A stretch of DNA of 64,000 bases from an uncultured Collinsella sp. (GCA_900542325.1 UQMY01000002.1:30858-94857), one strand, 5' to 3'; numbered from the stretch's first letter, positions 25,290-34,614 are shown. Made by a program: numbers and translations. The notes: generated by a model not told the origin, from the letters alone.

Positions 25290-27117
25290 GATGCTCAAAT
25301 TGCCGGTCTTGGACGTCGACGGCGAAAAGCTCGGCGTGGTCAACGATTTTGGCATTGCTACCGGCGAAGTTTTTCCGCACGTGACGTCGCTCGCGTTCCG
25401 CGGCCCCGGCAAGACGCCGTTTATGATCAGCTGGCGCAAATGGGTCGACCGTATCGACGAGACGGGCGTGTATCTCAACACGTCTGCCACCAATATTCGC
25501 TTCTCGTACCTGCAGCCGACCGAGCTCCTGCTGGCGCGCGACGTGCTCAATAAGCAGATCGTCGACACGCAGGGCATGAAGGTCGTGCGCGTCAACGACA
25601 TCAAGTTTTCCATGTCGGGCGAAAACCAGCTGCGCCTGTTGGGTGCCGAGGTCGGTGCCCGCGGTCTGCTGCGCGCGATCAGCCCCGCACTCGAGCACGT
25701 CGTCGAGGGCTTTATGAAGCACCTGGGCAAGCCGCTCAGCGAGGACATCATCGCTTGGTCCTACATGGACCTGCTCGACCGCTCGACTAAAAACATCCAA
25801 CTCTCGGTGTCGCACAAGACGCTCGGCGAGCTGCACCCTGCCGACATCGCCGACATTATCGAGCAGCTCGACCCGCGCCTGCGTGCGCAGGTGTTTGCGC
25901 AGCTCGATACTGCCCAGGCCGCCGAGGCCATCTCGGAGTTCGATGACGACGAGCTTATGACCGAGATGCTCGAGGGCCTGTCCGACACCGACGCATCGTC
26001 GATGCTGGCCATGATGGACCCGGACGACGCTGCCGACCTGATCGACGAGCTTGATTACGAGAAGGCCGAGAAGCTCCTGCGCCTGATGGGCGTCAAGGAG
26101 GAGAAGGCGATTCGTAACCTGCTGGGGTATGAGGACAACACCGCCGGCCGCATTATGACCTCGGAGTTTGTCTCCCTGCCCGCCACGGCAACGGTCGGTG
26201 ACGCCATCGAGGCGATTCGCGAGCTCGACGAGGACTTCGAGAGCGTCTACTACGTCTATACCGAGGATCCGAGCGGCATGCTGACCGGTGTGCTTTCGCT
26301 GCGCACGCTGATCGTAGCCGACCGCGACGCCACGCTGGGCCAGCTCGCCTATCGCGATCTGGTCTACGTGTCGCCCGACGAGGACCAGGAAGACGTGACG
26401 GACGAGATGACCAAGTACGACCTGGTTGCCATCCCTGTCTGCGACGAGAACCGTCATATCCTGGGTATCGTGACCTTCGACGATGCCATGGACGTTATCG
26501 CCGAGGAGCATCAGGAGGACCTGCAGATCGCCGGTGTCGGCTCGGGCGATAGCGCGTCGGACGACTCGACGAACGTGCTCAGCTGGTTCGTGCATCGTCA
26601 GTACTGGGTCGTCGTGTGGGGCATCGCCTCGTGCATTATGGCGACGGAGCTGGGGACGGCGCTGGGCTCCGCGCATCTGGTGGTGTTCCCCATGTGCGCC
26701 ATGCCGCTCGTGCTGTTGGCTGCCTCGCGCATGGTGTCGTTCGTCAAGAATTACTTCCTCGAGTACGACGGTCACGACGACGAGCCCAAGCCGTACCTGG
26801 GATTCTTCTTCCAGAGCACGGGTATGGGCCTGATCCTTTCGCTCGTGACCTACCTGTGCGCGCAGCTGGTGCGCACCGCCGCGTTCCCCGATGCCTCTAT
26901 GTTTGAGGAGCAGCTCTTTACCGGCTGCTTTAACATTGCCGCCATCATCTGCCTGGTGGGCAACATGAGCGCCGTGATTTACCTGATGGTGCTGTTCTGG
27001 CGCGATGAGCACGACCTTAACACGTCGGGTACCGCCATGAACGTCATCGCCGTCATGATCTCGTGTGTGGCGTACTGCATCGCCGCGGTGCTGCTCACCA
27101 TGTCGGTCATGGGATAG
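25273..27117 (+). CDS. MgtE cytosolic-domain protein with novel membrane domain
   Basis: This 614-residue protein has N-terminal PRC-barrel-like segments (about 1-160), an MgtE_N superhelical domain (about 185-290; GELHPADIADIIEQL) and a CBS pair (about 295-420; NTAGRIMTSEFVSLP). These are the Mg2+-sensing parts of MgtE. The C-terminal 180 residues have about five hydrophobic helices but do not show the usual MgtE pore motifs, so it may be a sensor or a divergent channel. The TTG start at 25273 keeps the PRC motif YLSEML and has GGGGAG 5 bases upstream; ATG 25291 is the alternative. The NRAMP-like gene follows after 8 bases. Confidence 0.8.
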   Translation: MNYLSEMLKLPVLDVDGEKLGVVNDFGIATGEVFPHVTSLAFRGPGKTPFMISWRKWVDRIDETGVYLNTSATNIRFSYLQPTELLLARDVLNKQIVDTQGMKVVRVNDIKFSMSGENQLRLLGAEVGARGLLRAISPALEHVVEGFMKHLGKPLSEDIIAWSYMDLLDRSTKNIQLSVSHKTLGELHPADIADIIEQLDPRLRAQVFAQLDTAQAAEAISEFDDDELMTEMLEGLSDTDASSMLAMMDPDDAADLIDELDYEKAEKLLRLMGVKEEKAIRNLLGYEDNTAGRIMTSEFVSLPATATVGDAIEAIRELDEDFESVYYVYTEDPSGMLTGVLSLRTLIVADRDATLGQLAYRDLVYVSPDEDQEDVTDEMTKYDLVAIPVCDENRHILGIVTFDDAMDVIAEEHQEDLQIAGVGSGDSASDDSTNVLSWFVHRQYWVVVWGIASCIMATELGTALGSAHLVVFPMCAMPLVLLAASRMVSFVKNYFLEYDGHDDEPKPYLGFFFQSTGMGLILSLVTYLCAQLVRTAAFPDASMFEEQLFTGCFNIAAIICLVGNMSAVIYLMVLFWRDEHDLNTSGTAMNVIAVMISCVAYCIAAVLLTMSVMG

Positions 27118-27125
27118 GTGGTCGC

Positions 27126-28388
27126 GTGCAAAACACGAAGCAAAAGGGGAGCACCAAGCAAAAGCTGACCATCGCCGCCATCTTTGGCGCTATGGGCCCC
27201 GGTCTGCTGGCGGCGCTTTCGGGCAATGACGCCGGCGGCATTGCAACGTATTCCAGTGCGGGCGCCAGCTATGGCTACAAGATGCTCTGGATGCTTCCCG
27301 TCATGACTGTGCTGCTCATCGTGACGCAGGAGACCGCGGCGCGCTGCGGCTGCGTCACGGGTAAGGGCCTGGCATCGCTCATTCGCGAGCGCTTTGGCGT
27401 GCGCAAGAGTGTACTTGCTATGGCGGCGCTGTTGATCGCCAACACGGCTGTGACCATTTCGGAGTTTGCGGGTATTGCGAGCGGCCTTGCCCTCTTTGGC
27501 GTGCCGGCGAGCATCTCGGTGCCGTTGGTGGCGCTGCTGGTGTGGATGCTTACCATGTCGGGGAGTTTCCAGCGCATCGAGAAGATTCTGCTGCTGGTGA
27601 GCTGCGTGTTCGTGACCTATATTGTCGCCGCGTTTATGGCTGGCCCCAACTGGGGTGAGGTCGCGGTCGACCTGGTCGTGCCCAACATTCAAAATGACCC
27701 CAGCTACGTGTCGCTCGTGGTCGCAACGATCGGTACCACCATCGCACCGTGGATGATCTTTTTGGCTCAGAACAACGTGGTCGATAAGAACGCGGGCGAG
27801 GACGACATCGTGCTGCAGCGTATTGATACCGTGAGCGGCTCGCTTGCTGCCGATGTCATTGCCGGCTTTATTATCATCACGACCGGTACGGTGTTGTTCC
27901 CGGCGGGTATTCAGATTAGCGATGCCGCCGATGCTGCCCGCGCGCTGGAGCCTATTGCGGGTCAGTGGTCCACGGTACTGTTTGCCTCGGGCCTGGTCGC
28001 GGCGAGCTTCTTGGCCGCCTGCGTGCTGCCGGGCGTTACGTCGAGCGCTATCTGCGAGGCATTTGGCTGGGAGCGCGGTGCCGATCGCAGCTGGGACGAG
28101 GCCCCGGTCTATCGCGGCATCATTACGGCCATCATCGGCATCTCTGCCGTGCTGGTACTTATGCCCGGCGTCGATCTGTTCCAGATTATGATGACCTCGC
28201 AGGTCATCAATGGCGTGCTGCTGCCCGTGGTTCTGGTGTTCCAGGTGGTTATTGCCGCTGACCGTCACATTATGGGCACTAACCGCAACGGCCGCGTGTG
28301 GAATGTGCTCACTTGGGCGACTATCGGTGTGATTACGGTGCTGACGGTCGTCATGTTTGTTCTACAGGCGATGGGTTACAGCGCTTAG
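27126..28388 (+). CDS. NRAMP-related metal transporter, probably Mg2+ type
   Basis: This 420-residue, eleven-helix transporter is of the NRAMP fold. In helix 1 the transition-metal motif DPGN is replaced by the segment SGNDAGGIATY. In helix 6 the usual MPHN region reads TIAPWMIFLAQNN, without the selectivity methionine in its normal context. Such changes mark the NRAMP-related magnesium transporters (NRMT) characterised from Eggerthella, a relative. GTG 27126 is the best start, with AGGTGG just upstream. It is the second gene of an operon with an MgtE-domain protein, which supports magnesium as substrate. Manganese cannot be excluded. Confidence 0.82.
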   Translation: MQNTKQKGSTKQKLTIAAIFGAMGPGLLAALSGNDAGGIATYSSAGASYGYKMLWMLPVMTVLLIVTQETAARCGCVTGKGLASLIRERFGVRKSVLAMAALLIANTAVTISEFAGIASGLALFGVPASISVPLVALLVWMLTMSGSFQRIEKILLLVSCVFVTYIVAAFMAGPNWGEVAVDLVVPNIQNDPSYVSLVVATIGTTIAPWMIFLAQNNVVDKNAGEDDIVLQRIDTVSGSLAADVIAGFIIITTGTVLFPAGIQISDAADAARALEPIAGQWSTVLFASGLVAASFLAACVLPGVTSSAICEAFGWERGADRSWDEAPVYRGIITAIIGISAVLVLMPGVDLFQIMMTSQVINGVLLPVVLVFQVVIAADRHIMGTNRNGRVWNVLTWATIGVITVLTVVMFVLQAMGYSA

Positions 28389-28406
28389 CGCCTCTTTTGG
28401 ACTCCA

Positions 28407-28441
28407 AACAGGCCGCAGCGATGGACTGCGGCCTGTTTTTT
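28407..28441 (+). terminator. Rho-independent terminator
   Basis: CAGGCCGCAG and CTGCGGCCTG form a perfect 10-bp stem with a seven-base loop, followed by six T residues. It ends the metal-transport operon. Confidence 0.9.
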
Positions 28442-28485
28442 GCCCGCTATAGGGCGTTAGTTATATGGCAGTGGACAATAAATGC

Positions 28486-28685
28486 CAAATATGAGTACTG
28501 TTGCCTTGCCGATAGCATTTACGACCAAGAAAATAATGAACATAGTTAAGAATCTGTTTATTAAAAGCGGGTCTCCAAGTCCTAAGCCGGCCATTCTGGT
28601 CAACTGGAAGGGTCGCGCGCTACCGCATGAGCGCCATTTTGGGTGGTTTTGCCTGCTACTAAAATGGTAACAGTACTCATATTTG
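28486..28685. repeat. 200-bp palindromic element (copy E)
   Basis: CAAATATGAGTACTGTTGCC (28486-28505) and its complement with one mismatch (28666-28685) bound a 200-bp unit without a credible gene. The size and layout are like copies A-D, but the terminal sequences differ. It occupies the centre of the 545-base gap 28389-28933. Confidence 0.72.
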
Positions 28686-28828
28686 CCCCTTTTTGTCCAT
28701 GACCTCTTGGAGTCGGCTCGAAAAGAGTGATTTTGGGTTGTTTGCTGCGGGTGTGGGCTTGGAAACAACGTTCGGGGTGGCGAGGCGCCCAGAATTTGGT
28801 CGCAAGGAGGGCGTTCCTCGGCTGTGTC

Positions 28829-28868
28829 AGGAGTGTCCCTGGGTGCCGGCACATAAGGAACGTCCCTA
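28829..28868. repeat. GGGGAC-family module, degenerate
   Basis: GGAGTGTCCCTGGGTGCCGG followed by AAGGAACGTCCCT resembles inverted fragments of the GGGGAC family. Confidence 0.45.
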
Positions 28869-28873
28869 ACTGT

Positions 28874-28909
28874 CGGAGGGGGTGCCTGCCGTGGCAGGCA
28901 CCCCCTCCG
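28874..28909 (-). terminator. Long perfect hairpin 3' of the acyltransferase
   Basis: A stem of 16-17 bp built from GGAGGGGGTGCCTGCC and its complement, with a minimal loop, lies 24 bases after the leftward acyltransferase gene. No T run is seen on the minus strand. Confidence 0.6.
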
Positions 28910-28933
28910 GATGTGGGAAGTTTGCGCTGCAGG

Positions 28934-31150
28934 TTACTTGTCGGTGCCCAGCTTGTGCGGCTTGAGAGCGAGCGCATTGACGAGCGCGTCGGTGGCAGAC
29001 TTGACGGCTGCCGGCTGCGGATCGTTGACGTGATCCTCGGGATGCACGGGCAGGTCCTTCTTGACTGCATCGTGGATCAAGTTGAGGTACTCAGTCACGC
29101 CAGTGGTCGATAGGTGCGTGCCATCGCCATCGAACAGGTCGTTGCGATTGGCGCTGTATCCGAACCAGTCGATAACGCGCACGTTCTTGTAGCGCGTAGC
29201 GGCGTTGGCGATGGCCTGGTTGGTAGAGCCAACCCACGGCTGCGGGCTGCGCGTGTTCACAAACACCACAATACGCTTATCTCCTGCATCGGCCATGATG
29301 GCGTCGATCTGGTCGTCGGTTACCAAGCCATTGGTTCCCAGTGCAAAGACCACGATCTTGCCGGCAAGGTTCTGTTGGAGATAGCCCTCAAATGTCGCGC
29401 GGCCCGCATCAAACTGGCGGCCCTTTTCGGCATCGATATGGCTGTGCGGGAACACGCCGTCAAAGGAATCAACGGCGCGCAGCGACACGGAGTCACCGAT
29501 CATCAACAGGTCGTAGGAGCCATCGGGGAAGCCGTCGTTGTCCTTGTCGGTGTCGTCGGCCGCCTGCTGGTCGGTGGGCGCGGTGTTTTTTGCTTCCTCG
29601 TTGAGGACTTCGACGCCCTCACCGCTCAGTGCGGAGGTCTCCGGCACAAAGATCAGGCCGCCCAGCGCGATAACAAGCACGATCCCGCAAGTGGCGCACA
29701 CGGGAATATGCGCGCGCACCCAGTTGGCGGGCGTGGTGGTGCCGTCGCGGAACTCGGATACGGTGCGCCCAAAGGCGCCCTTTCTAAACGGCGTCTCGAT
29801 AAAGCGATATGAACATTCGGCTACGGCGACCACCAACAACACCTGCAAAATGTACTGCCACCACGGCGTATCGTTGATGTTGGCGACCGGGTTCATGAGC
29901 AACAGTAGCGGATAGTGCCACAGGTAGATGCTGTACGAGCGCTTGCCAACCCACACGAGCGGCTCGGCGGACAGTGCGCGGGCAACCATTCCCTGGGGCT
30001 GCACGCAGGCCGCGATGACCATGAGCGTGAGGATGGAGCATAGCAGCGTGCCGCCGCGATACTGGAACGCGGTGTAGCCGTTGGTGAGCGCGACCATGGC
30101 GGCAAGGCCAACCAGACCCACGACGCCTAACACATCGATGGATGCGGGCGAGGACCAAAAGCGCACGAGGGCGCTCGGCTGTGCCGGGACGGTCTCGGCT
30201 GCGTTGTCGGCCTTCTCGCCAGGCTTGCCCTCGGCGTTCTTGCCGTGCTTGGCGGCGCCAGCCAGGCGATTGAGCCCCAAACGATGAGCGAGACGCACCG
30301 GCGCCAGGTCGCGATCGGGGATAAAGGCCATCCAGGCGCCCAGCAGCAGCGAGAAGACGCGGGTGTCGGTGCCGTAGTACACGCGGCTGGGGTCGGCGGC
30401 AGGGTTGTAGAGCACCATCATGGCAAGGGCGGATACCGCTGCGAGTCCCAGGACCACACGGCGCGTGTTGGGTTTGCTCACATGCATGGACACCATGGCA
30501 AACAGCAGCGGTGGCCAAACCAGGTAGAACTGTTCCTCGATGGCGAGCGACCAAAAGTGCGTAAGCGGCGAGGGATCGCCCAGAGCATTGAAGTACGAGA
30601 CGTCCTGCAGAATCTGCCACCAGTTGTTAAAGAACAGCAGCGACGGCAGAATGTCGGGACGCATCTTGGTGAGCATCACGTGGTTAAAGATGGTGCACAG
30701 CGCGCAGGTCACGAACACTACCGTTACCACGGCGGGGACCAGGCGACGGATGCGGCGAATCCAGAAGCTCTTAAGGTCGATGCGGCCGGTCTTGGCGACT
30801 TCGTTGAGCAGCAAGCGCGTGATCAGATAGCCCGAAAGCACAAAGAAGATCGTGACGCCGAGCAGGCCGCCCTGAGCCCACGTGAGGTTGAGGTGATAGA
30901 GCACCACCGCGACGACGGCAAGCGTGCGCAGGCCGTCGAGCGCAGGGATGTAGCGGGACTTGGGGCGAGCAGGCGTCTGCTCCGCGGCGGGAGTGTTGGC
31001 GCGGCCAGCGTTGTTGGCAGAAGCGCGATGGGGGCTCGCGGTGCGTCGCGGCTCGTTGGCACGGCGCTCGCCCTTCACGCGTTCGTGCGGCGCCGGCTCG
31101 TTGCCCGTGCGGCGTCGACCGCGCGAGCCCGATTGCGAGAATTGTTCCAT
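28934..31150 (-). CDS. OatA-like O-acyltransferase with SGNH domain
   Basis: This 738-residue protein has a basic, disordered N-terminus (1 to about 65), then an Acyl_transf_3 membrane domain of about ten helices (about 66-480; IPALDGLRTLAVVAVVLYH, FFVLSGYLITRLL). An extracytoplasmic SGNH domain follows, with GDSVSLRA (Ser nucleophile), ALGTNGL and DGTHLSTTG (Asp-His). This is the OatA layout for O-acetylation of peptidoglycan or secreted glycans, which gives lysozyme resistance. A linker rich in Asp, Glu and Ala joins the halves, with the insert AKHGKNAEGKPGEKA inside the membrane part. No clear ribosome site precedes ATG 31150. It is monocistronic. Confidence 0.88.
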   Translation of the reverse strand: MEQFSQSGSRGRRRTGNEPAPHERVKGERRANEPRRTASPHRASANNAGRANTPAAEQTPARPKSRYIPALDGLRTLAVVAVVLYHLNLTWAQGGLLGVTIFFVLSGYLITRLLLNEVAKTGRIDLKSFWIRRIRRLVPAVVTVVFVTCALCTIFNHVMLTKMRPDILPSLLFFNNWWQILQDVSYFNALGDPSPLTHFWSLAIEEQFYLVWPPLLFAMVSMHVSKPNTRRVVLGLAAVSALAMMVLYNPAADPSRVYYGTDTRVFSLLLGAWMAFIPDRDLAPVRLAHRLGLNRLAGAAKHGKNAEGKPGEKADNAAETVPAQPSALVRFWSSPASIDVLGVVGLVGLAAMVALTNGYTAFQYRGGTLLCSILTLMVIAACVQPQGMVARALSAEPLVWVGKRSYSIYLWHYPLLLLMNPVANINDTPWWQYILQVLLVVAVAECSYRFIETPFRKGAFGRTVSEFRDGTTTPANWVRAHIPVCATCGIVLVIALGGLIFVPETSALSGEGVEVLNEEAKNTAPTDQQAADDTDKDNDGFPDGSYDLLMIGDSVSLRAVDSFDGVFPHSHIDAEKGRQFDAGRATFEGYLQQNLAGKIVVFALGTNGLVTDDQIDAIMADAGDKRIVVFVNTRSPQPWVGSTNQAIANAATRYKNVRVIDWFGYSANRNDLFDGDGTHLSTTGVTEYLNLIHDAVKKDLPVHPEDHVNDPQPAAVKSATDALVNALALKPHKLGTDK

Positions 31151-31337
31151 ATAACATCATCCAATGACGAGAATAATCAGCACGTATTCATTGTAGCTGC
31201 CTGCCCCTGTGAATGCTTGCTGCTGGCGCAAGCTCAAGCGCGCGTCCACATCAAAGTGGACTAAAGTTATAGGGGGTGCGAGAGTGCACAATCGTTGGTC
31301 GACGGTGGGCGCAAAGCCTGAAGACGAGGAGGTTTCC

Positions 31338-32333
31338 ATGGCGGATCACAGCATCGTTGCGGTGTTCGGCAGCATGAACATGGACCTTTCGGTGGCGTGC
31401 GAGCGCATGCCGCGCGCGGGCGAGACGGTCGATGGCAGCGGTTTTATCACCAACGCCGGCGGTAAGGGAGCCAATCAGGCCGTTGCCGCTGCGCGCATGG
31501 GTGCGCGCACGTGCATGATCGGCGCTGTTGGGCGCGATACCTTTGGCGATGCGCTTGTGGCAGGGCTCCAAGATGCCGGCGTGGGCGTTGAGTTCGTGAC
31601 ACGTCTCGACGACGTGGAGACCGGTACTGCGACTATCATTCGCTGTGAGAGCGACAACCGCATCGTGCTGTCGCCGGGCGCCAACCATGCGCTTGCGGGC
31701 GAGGACGTTGCCCGCGCACTGAGGCGCTTGGTGGCCGACGAGCTCGACGGCGATGCCAGCGAGATTGCCCCGGCTGCTGGCGGCGTCTTTATCGCCCAGG
31801 GCGAATGTGACCTTGCGGCGACGGCCGGGGCGCTTGCTTGCGCTCACGAGCTGGGGTTCTATACGATCTTTAACCCGGCGCCCGCCTGCGACCTGCCGGC
31901 AGGAGCGTGGCCAGCGGTCGACCTGGTCTGCCCCAACGAGACCGAGTGCCAGGTACTGACGGGCATTCTGCCCACGGATGATGCGAGTTGCGTCGCCGCG
32001 CTCAATGCGCTGCTCGACAAGGGCGCCGGGGCTGCGGTCATCACGTTGGGCGGCGCCGGCTCGGTTACGCTCGGCGATGGCGGTGAGCCGCTGCGCATGC
32101 CGGCGCTTTCGAGCGCGGTGGTCGATACGACGGCCGCGGGCGATACGTTTATCGGCGCGTTGGCGGCGGCTCGTCTGGAGGGCCTGCCGCTCTTTGAGTG
32201 CATGGCGGCGGGTGCTCGCGCCTCGGCGGTGACGGTGTCGCGCCTGGGCGCTCAGCAATCAATTCCCACGCGTGCGGAAGTCGAGCACAAGTTTGGTTTA
32301 GACGGTTTGGATGTAGACGGAGAAGCGGAGTAG
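31338..32333 (+). CDS. rbsK: Ribokinase (PfkB family)
   Basis: This 331-residue kinase phosphorylates ribose to ribose 5-phosphate. The PfkB signatures are NAGGKGANQAVAAARMGA near residue 38 and DTTAAGDTFIGALAA near 255, where the Asp is the catalytic base; the usual GAGD reads AAGD. ATG 31338 has GAGGAGG 5 bases upstream, so the longer frame from 31209 is not used. A nucleoside hydrolase gene follows after 4 bases, so the pair would turn nucleosides into base plus ribose 5-phosphate. Confidence 0.88.
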   Translation: MADHSIVAVFGSMNMDLSVACERMPRAGETVDGSGFITNAGGKGANQAVAAARMGARTCMIGAVGRDTFGDALVAGLQDAGVGVEFVTRLDDVETGTATIIRCESDNRIVLSPGANHALAGEDVARALRRLVADELDGDASEIAPAAGGVFIAQGECDLAATAGALACAHELGFYTIFNPAPACDLPAGAWPAVDLVCPNETECQVLTGILPTDDASCVAALNALLDKGAGAAVITLGGAGSVTLGDGGEPLRMPALSSAVVDTTAAGDTFIGALAAARLEGLPLFECMAAGARASAVTVSRLGAQQSIPTRAEVEHKFGLDGLDVDGEAE

Positions 32334-32337
32334 AACA

Positions 32338-33312
32338 ATGGCAACCAAGAAGCTGATCCTTGATCTGGATATGGGTGTGGATGATGCGATGGCGCTCGCC
32401 TATGCCATCGCGAGCCCCGAGGTGGAGCTCGTCGGCATCACCACGTGCTTTGGTAACGTGCGCGTCGAGCAGTCGGCGCACAACTGCCTGGCGGTGCTCG
32501 ACCTGTTGGGTCGTCCCGAGGTGCCGGTGTACCTGGGCGCCGATCGTCCCATGAAGGCGACCGAACCCTACACGCCGCCGGCGTCCACCACGCTTATCCA
32601 CGGCAAGAACGGTATTGGCGGCGCAAGCGTGCCCGCCTCGCCGTACGAGCCGGTGGGAGCGACCTCGGCCGACGGCAACGCGGCGGTCGATTATCTGATC
32701 GATGCCGCGCGTACCTATGGTCCCGATCTGGTCTACGTAGCGACTGGCCCGCTCTCCAACCTGGCGCTCGCCCTGGAGCGCGATGCGGCGGCGATGATGT
32801 CCATCGGCCGCGTGGTCGTGATGGGCGGCGCCCTTACCGTGCCCGGCAACGTGAGCGCGGGCGCCGAGGCCAACATGGCGAGCGACCCCGAGGCAGCCGA
32901 CGCGGTGCTGCGCTCGGGCCGTAAGCTCACCATGGTGGGTCTGGACGTGACGCATCGCGTGGTGCTCACACGCCGCGACATTGCCGGCTGGACGGGCTCG
33001 GGTACTATGGCTGGCTGCGCATTTGCGAGCATGGTCGAGCACTACATTGGTTCGTACGAAATGAACGCGTCCTACCTGGGTGGCTGCGCGCTGCACGATC
33101 CACTGGCGGTTGCCGTGGCGATCGACCCCACGCTCGTAGGTGCGCTCGGCTGCAACCTGCGTGTTGATCTGCTGGGCGAGTACCGCGGTCGCACCATCTG
33201 CGACGAGCACCGTCTGTCCGATCCAGATAAGAGCGCGCTCGTGGCGCTGACCGTCGACGCCCCGCGCTTCCTGTCCGAGTTCAAGGCCCGTATGGCTCGT
33301 GTCCTGGGCTAA
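32338..33312 (+). CDS. Inosine-uridine-type nucleoside hydrolase
   Basis: This 324-residue hydrolase has the N-terminal calcium-binding aspartate cluster in DLDMGVDDAMAL, which corresponds to DTDPGIDDA of the family, and a later FGN motif (TTCFGNVRVEQ). It also has the conserved VYVATGPLSNLALAL and VVMGGAL segments. It releases free base and ribose from nucleosides. It lies 4 bases after the ribokinase gene in one operon, which makes scavenging of ribose from nucleosides the clear joint role. Base specificity cannot be read. Confidence 0.9.
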   Translation: MATKKLILDLDMGVDDAMALAYAIASPEVELVGITTCFGNVRVEQSAHNCLAVLDLLGRPEVPVYLGADRPMKATEPYTPPASTTLIHGKNGIGGASVPASPYEPVGATSADGNAAVDYLIDAARTYGPDLVYVATGPLSNLALALERDAAAMMSIGRVVVMGGALTVPGNVSAGAEANMASDPEAADAVLRSGRKLTMVGLDVTHRVVLTRRDIAGWTGSGTMAGCAFASMVEHYIGSYEMNASYLGGCALHDPLAVAVAIDPTLVGALGCNLRVDLLGEYRGRTICDEHRLSDPDKSALVALTVDAPRFLSEFKARMARVLG

Positions 33313-33323
33313 ATGATTTTCAC

Positions 33324-33361
33324 GCCCCGTCCCATGTAGTCAATTTGGGACGGGCTTTTTT
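33324..33361 (+). terminator. Rho-independent terminator
   Basis: GCCCCGTCCCA and TGGGACGGGC form the stem, followed by six T residues. The 3' arm with its flank, GTAGTCAATTTGGGACGGG, recurs near 39733 in inverse orientation. Confidence 0.88.
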
Positions 33362-33409
33362 AGCTACCGAGTAAATACGCCCGTTGGGGGAATAGTCGCG
33401 TCGCTTCGC

Positions 33410-33460
33410 TTGACAACAGGCTAAACTAGCTATTAAACATTTACTATTCTGTTTAGATTG
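33410..33460 (+). promoter_or_regulatory. Promoter and operator region of the LacI gene
   Basis: TTGACA (33410-33415) is followed at 15-18 bases by TATTAAACA. CTAAAC at 33421 and GTTTAG at 33451 flank this as an inverted pair, similar to the words upstream of the sugar operon at 34663-34779. Autoregulation by the LacI protein is likely. Confidence 0.5.
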
Positions 33461-33538
33461 AATTTGCGGTCGTTTAGTTGTCGAGTCACGGGGCGGTCAG
33501 GCCACGATGCTCCGCCACGACCGTTGCTAGGGGGAACA

Positions 33539-34549
33539 ATGGCCAAAGCAAGTGTTCGCGAGATCAGCCGCATCACCGGTTTTTCGCCCGCAACCGTGTC
33601 CAACGCGCTCAACCGCAAGCGCAGCGTGAGCGAGGAGACCGCCAAAGTCATCCTGGAGTGCGCGCAGTCGCTCGGCTATCAGCAGTCGACGCAGCTCGAG
33701 AGCATCCAGTTTGTGCTCGCGCGCAAGACGGGCGCCATCCTGGACGAGAGCACCTTCCACCCCGCGGTCATCGAGGGCGTGGAGCGCCAGGCGCGTCGCC
33801 ACGGCATGAGCACGAGCTTTGTCTCGCTCGACTTTAGCGACCTAGACGCCGTGCGTCCGCAGGTCGAGGGCCTGATTGCCGATCCGGCCGCCGCTATTGT
33901 ACTAATGGGTACGGAGTTGGGCGAGGAGGACTACGCCCTGTTCGCTAACGCCGCCGCCCACCTGATTGTGCTCGATGGCTGGAGCGACCGCCAGTACTTT
34001 GATGCCGTGGTCATTGCCAATACCGATTCGGTGCTGCGTGCCGTGGACTACCTTATCGAGAAAGGTCACAGGCAAATCGGCTATCTGGCGGGCGACCTTC
34101 GTATCCGCAACTTTAAGGACCGCGAGCGCGGCTATCGCCAAGCGCTTGAGGATGCGGACCTCGAGGCCAATCCGGCATGGCACGTCACGCTGGGCACCAC
34201 GCTCGAAGGTGCCTATCGCGATATGGGTGCATGGCTCGACAGCGTCTCACGCGACGACCTGCCGACGGCTTTCTTTGCCGAGAACGACGTGCTCGCCGTG
34301 GGTGCCATGCGCGCGTTCAACGAGCACGGCATTCGCGTGCCCGAGGATGTCTCGATCATCGGCTTTGACGACCTATCTCTGGGCGCTTTTTCCAACCCGC
34401 CGCTCACCACGGTGCATGTTCCCAAGCACGAGGTGGGCGAGATCGCGGTGCGCCGCCTGGTGGGCAACATCCGCAATCCCAAGAGCTATACCTGCAAAAC
34501 GGCTGTGTCGACCTATTTTGTCGAGCGCCAGAGCGTGCGCGAAATCTAG
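33539..34549 (+). CDS. LacI-family transcriptional regulator
   Basis: This 336-residue repressor has an N-terminal LacI helix-turn-helix (SVREISRITGFSPATVSNAL, about 5-24) and hinge, then a periplasmic-binding-protein-like effector domain (FFAENDVLAVGAMRAFNEHGIRVPEDVSIIGFDD). ATG 33539 has AGGGGGA upstream; the frame from 33458 would add residues without family support. It precedes, in the same direction, an operon for isomerisation and phosphorylation of a sugar, whose promoter carries several GTTTAC words. The effector is presumably that sugar. Confidence 0.92.
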   Translation: MAKASVREISRITGFSPATVSNALNRKRSVSEETAKVILECAQSLGYQQSTQLESIQFVLARKTGAILDESTFHPAVIEGVERQARRHGMSTSFVSLDFSDLDAVRPQVEGLIADPAAAIVLMGTELGEEDYALFANAAAHLIVLDGWSDRQYFDAVVIANTDSVLRAVDYLIEKGHRQIGYLAGDLRIRNFKDRERGYRQALEDADLEANPAWHVTLGTTLEGAYRDMGAWLDSVSRDDLPTAFFAENDVLAVGAMRAFNEHGIRVPEDVSIIGFDDLSLGAFSNPPLTTVHVPKHEVGEIAVRRLVGNIRNPKSYTCKTAVSTYFVERQSVREI

Positions 34550-34614
34550 GCGGAGACGGCATCGCCTGCAGCGTGCCAAAGCTCGCTAGGGCAGTAAACA
34601 TAGCGCTATTCAAA

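Noticed and set aside
28482..28670. 62-codon frame inside palindromic element E
   Set aside because: It spans the arms and interior of the repeat and has no recognisable features.
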